Source: an uncultured Bacilli bacterium (GTDB lineage Bacteria > Bacillota_I > Bacilli_A > RF39 > UBA660). Taken from it: a stretch of 64,000 nt of DNA. The DNA is taken from positions 1 to 64,000 of the forward strand of contig CAJTZW010000006.1 of NCBI GenBank assembly GCA_910584305.1, written 5' to 3'. The notes under the pieces are model-generated. The model made no database searches. It was given only the letters and a program-made list of their open reading frames with translations, and had not been told where the DNA came from. Below, piece after piece: positions 61,083 to 64,000 of the stretch (its first letter is position 1; every line of letters begins with the position of its first letter). The translations under genes were made by a program, and so were the position numbers.

Positions 61083-61156
61083 TGCCACATGAAATCTCCA
61101 TTTCGCATCATTTTTTAATACTTTTGCCACATAATCTGCCACGTGGCATGCCACAT
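61083..61156. repeat. four TGCCACAT-type repeats next to the integrase gene
   Basis: TGCCACAT at 61083-61090 and 61125-61132, TGCCACGT inside the 12-base palindrome TGCCACGTGGCA at 61137-61148, and TGCCACAT at 61149-61156. All lie in the short noncoding region beside the integrase stop codon, as expected for integrase arm-type binding sites. Confidence 0.6.
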
Positions 61157-61231
61157 AATTTTTGGGTTTACTTCCCTTGTTTTAACTAATAAAAATTATA
61201 CCATAGAAATTTAAAAAAATGAATAGTTTCT

Positions 61232-62341
61232 CTATCCATTTAGTTTATTTATAGTATCAACTATATTATCTAATTTACCTTTAAACATATGGGAGTAAGT
61301 ATTTAGTGTTTCATCTATTTTAGTATGACCTAAGTATTTTGCAACCATTGTTACATTAGCACCATTATTTATAAGTAAAGATGCACAACTATGTCTAAAA
61401 TCATGTATTCTAATTTGCTTAACACCTGCTAACTTGCAATTTTTATTTTTTCTATCCCGTATAGCACTTTTAGTTATAGGTTCATGACTTCCAAAGACAA
61501 ACCACTCTTCTGTAAAACCATAATAACTATTTTGGTATTCTCGCAACTTTTTTAAATCTGTAATAAGAACTTCTGGCATAGGAATTGTCCTGACGCTGCT
61601 TTTGGTTTTAGGTGTTGTAATTAAATATTTAGTTCCATCAAGATTAACAACTATATTTCTTTTTACAGATAACTCTTTATTATTAAAATCTATATCCTTC
61701 CAGTTTAATCCTCGCACTTCTCCTGAACGAAGTCCACAATAATATAAAGTTTCATATAAGGCTTTAAATTTTATATCTGTTTCCACATTTATAAATTTTG
61801 TAAATTCTTCAAACGTCCAAAACTCCATTTCTTTTGGTACTTCATTAGGATTATCAAAGTTAGTCATCTTCTTATACATACTATTAAAGTTAAAATCATA
61901 CCACTTAGCACCATAATTTAAAATACTTTTTAAATATTTATATAGATCATTTTTAGTTCGGGTTGCTAAATCTAAACTGTTCATTTCTTTCTTCCATTTC
62001 TCAAAATGATTTATATTAAGCTCGCAAACTTTTATATCATCAAAATATTTTAAATGTTCTCTACGCTTCTGATAATTTCTTAATGTCGTTACCTTAACTT
62101 TATCTTGTTGATATTCAAAATGTAAATCGCATAATTCCTTAAAAGTCATTTTATCGCTAATTCCGTTTTCTTCAACACTTTTTATATAATCCCGTTCAGC
62201 TTGCTGCGTTTCTTTTCGTGTTAAATACTTTTTAGACCTATAATGATGTTGTTTCCCAGTAGCATCTTTTACTCTTACTTCAAACATCCACTTACGCCCA
62301 TCTTTAGTCCACTCTTTTTCTGGCACCTGTCTTACCGCCAT
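61232..62341 (-). CDS. int: tyrosine integrase of an integrative element
   Basis: 369 aa. N-terminal AP2-like arm-binding region (KDGRKWMFEVRVKDATGKQHHYRSKKY), SAM-like core-binding (TLRNYQKRREHLKYFDD) and catalytic domain with Arg (LRSGEVRGLNW), Lys (TPKTKSSVRTIP), HxxR (HDFRHSCASLL) and Tyr (TLNTYSHMF). Inserts and excises the element by site-specific recombination. It follows a DUF3173 gene by 12 bp, a standard pair. Complete and probably active. Confidence 0.95.
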   Translation of the reverse strand: MAVRQVPEKEWTKDGRKWMFEVRVKDATGKQHHYRSKKYLTRKETQQAERDYIKSVEENGISDKMTFKELCDLHFEYQQDKVKVTTLRNYQKRREHLKYFDDIKVCELNINHFEKWKKEMNSLDLATRTKNDLYKYLKSILNYGAKWYDFNFNSMYKKMTNFDNPNEVPKEMEFWTFEEFTKFINVETDIKFKALYETLYYCGLRSGEVRGLNWKDIDFNNKELSVKRNIVVNLDGTKYLITTPKTKSSVRTIPMPEVLITDLKKLREYQNSYYGFTEEWFVFGSHEPITKSAIRDRKNKNCKLAGVKQIRIHDFRHSCASLLINNGANVTMVAKYLGHTKIDETLNTYSHMFKGKLDNIVDTINKLNG

Positions 62342-62353
62342 AATTTCACATCC

Positions 62354-62599
62354 TTAAACATTTTTCTGTGCCATTGAATAGATATATTCTTCATCTAATC
62401 CAAGATACTCTAAAACCATTTTAGTAGGAACATTTTTTTTACTACATAATGGAAGTTTTTTACCACTATCTAATACTATTTGCTCTACATCTTTCCTAAT
62501 AATTGTTGCACTATGTTTCCCACATTGAGCAAGTTTCATTATTCCTGTTGTATCTATCCATGGTTTTGAAATTAATTTTGACATTGTTAAATAGTCCAT
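62354..62599 (-). CDS. DUF3173-family (excisionase-like) protein, 81 aa
   Basis: MSKLISKPWIDTTGIMKLAQCGKHSATIIRKDVEQ resembles the copy at 60038 (shared LISKxW and GK.), with a helix-turn-helix-like core. Partner of the downstream integrase. AAAGGATAAG ribosome binding site. Confidence 0.82.
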   Translation of the reverse strand: MDYLTMSKLISKPWIDTTGIMKLAQCGKHSATIIRKDVEQIVLDSGKKLPLCSKKNVPTKMVLEYLGLDEEYIYSMAQKNV

Positions 62600-62639
62600 A
62601 TTCTTATCCTTTAAAAACTGTTAATTCTAATAATCCAAA

Positions 62640-62659
62640 CCACATATATTTATATGTGG
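62640..62659. repeat. palindromic hairpin between DUF3173 and the recombinase-like gene
   Basis: CCACATAT and ATATGTGG pair over 8 bases with a four-base loop. Followed on the minus strand by a short T run. Possible terminator or regulatory palindrome. Confidence 0.4.
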
Positions 62660-62735
62660 CTGGATTAATTCGTGAAAATTATATAATATTTTCTCTATGC
62701 TTTCACGCTAGTATATAAATCTACATTCATATACT

Positions 62736-63446
62736 TTATTTATTATTTATATACTCATTTAATAATTGATAATTTTTATCTGGAATTTCTATATAATTAT
62801 CAATAAACTCTAGTTCAACATTATTATTCTCTAAAGCATCTATTAAATCTGATACTTCACTACCAAATCCGTTATATATTCTATCGGGTTTTAAAGCAAT
62901 TACTTTATCTATATTGTATACATCCTTATTATTAATACACCACAATAAATTATCATACTGATCATAATATTCATAATCACCTATATCACAAAATGTATAT
63001 CGGACATCATACTTTTTAGATAAGCAATAAACATAAATACTAGTAATCTGTTGTTCTAAGTTAACTCCATCATTTAATTCAGAAGTATCTAATTGTATAT
63101 AAATTGCTACTGTTTCTAATTTCACATCCTCATTTGATATCGTATCAAGTGTTTTTGATATTCCATATTCTTTTTTAGTAGGTTGATTTAAAGTAATTCT
63201 ACTATAATATTTATTTCCCCCAAAAGTTTTAATAAGTTCGTTTCCATCATACTCTTTCAAATATTTATGGAATTTTTCTTTTGGTTCAGAAGTTTTATTG
63301 TTTTCAAAACACCATGTTATATATATCATATATATATCTTCACAGGTATATTCATCTGGTGTAATACCCGTTGTTCTTATAGTGATGCACGTATCTATGA
63401 AATCTAATATAGACCCTGCATCTTTTATATCATATATTGTTAACAT
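62736..63446 (-). CDS. fusion of a primase-type winged-helix domain and a degenerate resolvase domain, ~236 aa
   Basis: Residues ~30-95 (TCEDIYMIYITWCFENNK; YLKEYDGNELIKTFGGNKYY) resemble the C-terminal winged helix of D5-type/plasmid primases. Residues ~110-235 resemble a serine-recombinase N-terminal domain (VAIYIQLDTSELNDG; VIALKPDRIYNGFGSEVSDLIDALE), but the catalytic Ser and first Arg are replaced (IRxS reads IQLD). Probably a DNA-binding or regulatory protein of the element. ATG 63446 with AAAGGATG is favoured over 63491. Confidence 0.5.
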   Translation of the reverse strand: MLTIYDIKDAGSILDFIDTCITIRTTGITPDEYTCEDIYMIYITWCFENNKTSEPKEKFHKYLKEYDGNELIKTFGGNKYYSRITLNQPTKKEYGISKTLDTISNEDVKLETVAIYIQLDTSELNDGVNLEQQITSIYVYCLSKKYDVRYTFCDIGDYEYYDQYDNLLWCINNKDVYNIDKVIALKPDRIYNGFGSEVSDLIDALENNNVELEFIDNYIEIPDKNYQLLNEYINNK

Positions 63447-63655
63447 TCTAACATCCTTTATATCTATACAATGGTTTTTAATAAGAACCATAAAAACTCG
63501 TTAATTTCAATTAAATTACTCTCACATAACTGTTCCTTTCAACTCTAGGTAATATAATATATAAAAAACTATAAAAATTTTTTAGTTTTTTAAAATAAGA
63601 TAGTTAGAAGGTCAATAAAATAGTTTTACTAACCTTCTAATTTAAATATTATGAC

Positions 63656-64000
63656 TTATCGTTTTTGACTTCGCGTGGTATAACTGATATGCCAATTTTC
63701 CATATAAACATAATCTTTAAGTTCATTTAATTCTACTTTCCCTTCAAATATTAAAGGTGTGATAAATAGTGTAGCAAATTCTTCTAAACTCAATTCTGCG
63801 TCAGGGCAAAACTTTTTATAAAGACTTTCTACCCATACCTCAAACTTAACTTTTTTTAAGAAATGTAAAATCTCATTTCTTTTTTTCTCTACTTGTGCTA
63901 GGGTAAAGTGATGTCGGGATTGGATACATCTTATAGTATCTTGCATAGTTAATAATCTCTCATTATTTTCAAATGTATAATCATTGTTACTACCAATTAT
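63656..64000 (-). CDS. hypothetical protein, C-terminal part (runs off right edge)
   Basis: The frame is open from base 64000 to the stop at 63656 (114 codons): no stop occurs upstream of ATG 63946, and a coherent sequence (TFENNERLLTMQDTIRCIQ) leads into it, so the gene probably begins outside. Content is helical with VEKKRNEILHFLKKVK and LSLEEFATLFITPLIF. Family unknown; the location suggests an integrative-element gene. Confidence 0.5.
   Translation of the reverse strand: MIGSNNDYTFENNERLLTMQDTIRCIQSRHHFTLAQVEKKRNEILHFLKKVKFEVWVESLYKKFCPDAELSLEEFATLFITPLIFEGKVELNELKDYVYMENWHISYTTRSQKR

Noticed and set aside
61137..61148. TGCCACGTGGCA palindrome as an independent repressor operator
   Set aside because: Three further half-sites of the same sequence surround it next to the integrase, which fits recombinase arm sites better.
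1..64000. Alternative genetic code (TGA = Trp) suggested by very low GC
   Set aside because: Several genes end in TGA at the expected family length, and conserved Trp residues are TGG; the one in-frame TGA at 50874 is in a pseudogene at a Gly position.

Overview
The window is very AT-rich, uses the standard bacterial code (TGA works as a stop, Trp is TGG) and has consensus sigma-A promoters (TTGACA-N17-TATAAT), AGGAGG-type ribosome binding sites, a T-box leader and a CCA-encoding tRNA. All of this points to a low-GC Bacillota chromosome, probably a host-associated Bacilli or Clostridia lineage. I cannot name the species. Most genes lie on the minus strand.

Layout. 1-12.8 kb: cell-envelope and housekeeping genes (guanylate kinase, a polysaccharide deacetylase, a GH25 muramidase), a MarR-controlled heterodimeric ABC exporter, and three single-gene units for repeat proteins with strong promoters. 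12.9-14.5 kb: an intact ISLre2-type insertion sequence. 14.6-21.7 kb: small enzymes (TfoX-like, HAD, HD, an ASCH-transglutaminase fusion, a deoxyribosyltransferase-like protein), tRNA-Met with a duplicated 3' flank, and a solo TnpB gene with a probable guide RNA. 21.8-24 kb: a Ser-specific T-box controlling a P-loop kinase and serS. 24-31.6 kb: small metabolic enzymes, including the NAD regulator NrtR beside the NMN amidase PncC. 31.7-38.2 kb: a complete NAD salvage operon (pncA, pncB, Nudix, nadE, a PRPP synthetase homologue, nadD) behind a promoter carrying three GTTAATAAC palindromes. 38.4-44.8 kb: a methyltransferase, a TetR-controlled membrane cluster, a ZIP transporter, hypotheticals and a VanZ-RDD protein. 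44.9-49.4 kb: a BceRS-BceAB peptide-antibiotic detoxification module with a recognisable BceR box.

49.5-64 kb is an accessory island in active decay. It holds a wrecked AbiE toxin-antitoxin pair fused to scraps of neighbouring genes, a truncated YhcG-type nuclease, a broken AAA-ATPase pair, a serine hydrolase with an internal deletion, and two related integrase/DUF3173 modules of integrative elements, one truncated and one apparently intact. Intact cargo lies between the ruins: a three-gene cassette (SAM-dependent transferase-like, radical SAM, Gfo/Idh oxidoreductase), a queuosine salvage enzyme, a SMUG2-like uracil-DNA glycosylase with a MazG pyrophosphohydrolase, and an XRE repressor flanked by two matching operators.

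The main systems I see are NAD salvage (PncA, PncB, NadD, NadE, PncC, PRPP supply and NrtR) and envelope defence (BceRSAB, VanZ, deacetylase, muramidase). No complete new defence system is evident. The best candidates for something undescribed are the 51.3-54.2 kb cassette, the ASCH-transglutaminase/deoxyribosyltransferase pair, the dispersed repeat-protein family, and the T-box-controlled kinase.
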